A program made the position numbers and the translations under genes. A stretch of 6,665 bases of DNA, from positions 1-6,665 of the forward strand of contig ONYR01000173.1 in NCBI GenBank assembly GCA_900322165.1, given 5' to 3'. This document shows positions 4,965 to 6,665 of this stretch, in pieces; position 1 is the first letter of the stretch, and every line of letters starts with the position of its first letter. The notes under the pieces were generated by a model. The model searched no databases. It was not told where the DNA came from and worked only from the letters and a program-made list of their open reading frames with translations. The stretch is from an uncultured Eubacteriales bacterium. Lineage in GTDB: Bacteria > Bacillota > Clostridia > Lachnospirales > Bianqueaceae.

Positions 4965-6665
4965 ATGGCAAATGACAAATTCGGGCCGGTTCCGGCCGAC
5001 GCTCTGTACAAGGATCCCAGCCAGCCGATCGAGGCAAGAGTAGAGGATCTGCTTTCCCGCATGACACTCGAGGAGAAGGTCGCTCAGCTTTGCGGCAACC
5101 TTCCGGGCTCGGTTTTCCACGGCGGCGAGGTTGATTATTCCGTGCTGAACGAGCAGTTTAAGGACGGTCACGGCCGTTTTACGCAGTATTCGATGCTGGG
5201 ACTCGCGGATCCCGAGACGATCGCGAATGTCTCCAACAAGCTGCAGGACTTCTTCGTCAACCAGACTAGACTCGGCATTCCGGTCGCGCTGCAGACGGAG
5301 AACCTTTGCGGCTATCCCGCAGCAGGCGGAACCCTGTTCCCGGCGCAGATCAACATCGGTTCGACCTGGGAGCCGGAGCTCGCGGAAAAGATGAGTAAGA
5401 TCATCGGTCAGGAATCCCGCGCGGTCGGTATTTCTTCCGCGATGAGCCCGGTCGTTGACGTTTCCCGCGATCCGCGTTGGGGCCGTGTCTATGAGACCTA
5501 CGGTGAAGATCATTACCTGAACTCCCAGATGGGTATCCACTATGTCCGTGGTATGCAGGGCGAAGGCGTCAGCTGCATCGGTAAGCACTTCCTTGGCTAT
5601 GCCGAGACACAGGCCGGACTTAACACCGCAACGACGCGTCTGTCCGACCGTGAGCTTTACGAAGTCTTTGCGACCCCGTTTGAGGCCGCGATGAAGGAAG
5701 CGGACCTTGACGCGGTCATGGCAAACTATGCCGAGATCGACGGTTTGCCGATTGTGGACAATCCGCATATCGCGAAGGACCTGCTGCGTGATCAGATGGG
5801 CTTCAAGGGCGTTCTGACGTCTGACGGTGCCGCGATCATGCGTACCTTCGGAACGTATAAAATTGCAAACAGCTACGAAGAGGCCGGACTGATCGCGAAG
5901 AAGGCCGGAACCGATACCGAGATCCCGGTCGGCGGGGCCTTCAAGCAGCTGCCGAAATACGTCCGCTCGGGCGAGCTGGATGAGGCATGCATCGATGAAT
6001 CCGTGCGCCGTGTCCTGCGCGTCAAGTTTAAGTGCGGACTGTTCGAGAACCCCTACTGCGATGTCGAGAAGGTCAAGGATGTGCTGCGCAATGAGGAGAA
6101 GGAAGCGCTGAGCCGCAAGATGGCCTCGGATTCGCTGATCCTCTTAAAGAACGATGGAACGCTCCCGCTGAAGAAAGGCACGAAGCTGGCGGTCATCGGT
6201 CCTCATGCCGATTCGCTGCGCTACCCGGTCAGCGGCTACACCTATCCCGCCTATATCGAAATGATCGACGCGAGCCGCAAGCAGCAGGGCACCACGTTTG
6301 CCGGCATCGCCGACGAACAGGCAAAGAACAAAGATAAGAAAAAGGACGCGAGCGGCGGCTTCTCGATGATGTTCGCGTTCATGACCGATAAGGAAATGAA
6401 CAAGCTCGGCAACATGAACAGCGTGCTGCGTGAGCTGAAGGCGGAGAGCCTGAAGGAAGTTCTCGAGCAGCGCTTTGAGGTTACCTATGCGCAAGGCTGC
6501 GACATTATCGGACCGTCCACCGACGGCTTTGCGGAGGCGGTGGAAGCCGCGAAGGAAGCGGACGTCGTTGTCATGGCGCTTGGCGGCAACTGCGGCTGGA
6601 TCAACGTCACCGGCGGTGAAGGCAAGGATCGTTCTTCGCTCGACCTTCCGGGTGTGCAGGAGCAG
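4965..6665 (+). CDS. Glycoside hydrolase family 3 enzyme, beta-glucosidase or beta-xylosidase type (3' partial)
   Basis: 567 residues are in the window and the frame is still open at the right edge; family members are usually 700-800 residues, so the C-terminal part is missing. The start is firm: AGGGAGG (4951-4957) lies 7 bases before the ATG. There is no signal peptide (MANDKFGPV), so the enzyme is probably cytoplasmic and acts on imported oligosaccharides or glycosides. The N-terminal barrel (about 25-360) shows MTLEEKVAQL, SRDPRWGR (167-174), the sugar-binding KHF (207-209), and GFKGVLTSDG with nucleophile Asp287. The C-terminal sandwich domain begins near 387 (ILLKNDGTLPL, VIGPHAD) and contains GEGKDRSSLDLPG, where Glu552 is a candidate acid/base. 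A lysine-rich low-complexity stretch lies near 452-462. The first sugar-contact motif reads ENLCG, with Glu112, instead of the Asp of typical beta-glucosidases. That resembles the EALHG motif of GH3 beta-xylosidases, but Cys115 replaces the usual His. Hydrolase family is certain; substrate is open. Confidence 0.93.
   Translation, partial: MANDKFGPVPADALYKDPSQPIEARVEDLLSRMTLEEKVAQLCGNLPGSVFHGGEVDYSVLNEQFKDGHGRFTQYSMLGLADPETIANVSNKLQDFFVNQTRLGIPVALQTENLCGYPAAGGTLFPAQINIGSTWEPELAEKMSKIIGQESRAVGISSAMSPVVDVSRDPRWGRVYETYGEDHYLNSQMGIHYVRGMQGEGVSCIGKHFLGYAETQAGLNTATTRLSDRELYEVFATPFEAAMKEADLDAVMANYAEIDGLPIVDNPHIAKDLLRDQMGFKGVLTSDGAAIMRTFGTYKIANSYEEAGLIAKKAGTDTEIPVGGAFKQLPKYVRSGELDEACIDESVRRVLRVKFKCGLFENPYCDVEKVKDVLRNEEKEALSRKMASDSLILLKNDGTLPLKKGTKLAVIGPHADSLRYPVSGYTYPAYIEMIDASRKQQGTTFAGIADEQAKNKDKKKDASGGFSMMFAFMTDKEMNKLGNMNSVLRELKAESLKEVLEQRFEVTYAQGCDIIGPSTDGFAEAVEAAKEADVVVMALGGNCGWINVTGGEGKDRSSLDLPGVQEQ

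Noticed and set aside
4846..5043. Small ORF of 65 codons spanning the GH3 promoter and start
   Set aside because: It begins inside the -35/-10 region of the GH3 promoter, so it would not be on that transcript from its start. It overlaps GH3 out of frame and has no ribosome site.
4947..5768. Long open frame (273 codons) antisense to the GH3 gene
   Set aside because: It lies entirely opposite a clear GH3 coding frame, has no recognisable protein motif, and is explained by the G/C-rich codon bias of the sense gene, which suppresses stops on the opposite strand.
1..6665. A new defence, mobile-element or multi-gene novel system
   Set aside because: All five genes belong to recognised families, mostly metabolic. 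There are no terminal repeats, integrase or transposase genes, CRISPR-like repeat arrays, or obvious composition breaks.

Overview
The window looks like an ordinary chromosomal stretch from a fermentative, probably gut- or rumen-associated Firmicute with a moderately high G+C content. The evidence is good AGGAGG-type ribosome sites, TTGATT/TATAAT-type sigma-A promoters in an AT-rich intergenic region, a clostridial-type FGGY sugar kinase, an Mbeg1-like (DUF2974) hydrolase, and codons rich in G or C at third positions. Species cannot be named from this. I saw no phage, transposon, CRISPR, rRNA or tRNA sequence. Coding density is high, and no stretch over 300 bases lacks a gene.

Layout. Three genes read rightward from the left edge. 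They are an FGGY carbohydrate kinase cut at its 5' end (1-1539), an L-ribulose-5-phosphate 4-epimerase araD (1569-2252), and a TTG-started DUF2974/Mbeg1-like alpha/beta hydrolase (2294-3418). The gaps are 29 and 41 bases, so one transcript is likely. A 55-base convergent gap with an AT-rich imperfect palindrome separates them from lysA (diaminopimelate decarboxylase), which reads leftward (4694 down to 3474). A 270-base divergent intergenic region (4695-4964) holds a clear promoter for lysA and another for a rightward family-3 glycoside hydrolase (4965 to the right edge, 3' end missing).

How the genes may work together. The kinase and AraD would convert L-ribulose to L-ribulose-5-phosphate and then to D-xylulose-5-phosphate, the lower part of L-arabinose catabolism; an isomerase (araA) would be expected outside the window. 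The cytoplasmic GH3 enzyme has a Glu at a sugar-binding position where beta-glucosidases usually have Asp. It could therefore be a beta-xylosidase or arabinofuranosidase-type enzyme feeding the same pentose route, though this is inference. LysA (lysine and cell-wall precursor synthesis) is a separate, singly transcribed function that interrupts the sugar genes.

The most interesting non-coding signal is in the GH3 promoter: three TTGCG motifs spaced exactly 11 bp apart run from the -35 to the -10 region. An inverted repeat of the same hexamer (ACGCAA-AAG-TTGCGT) follows just downstream of the predicted transcription start. This looks like an operator for a local sugar regulator. I found no convincing novel multi-gene system.
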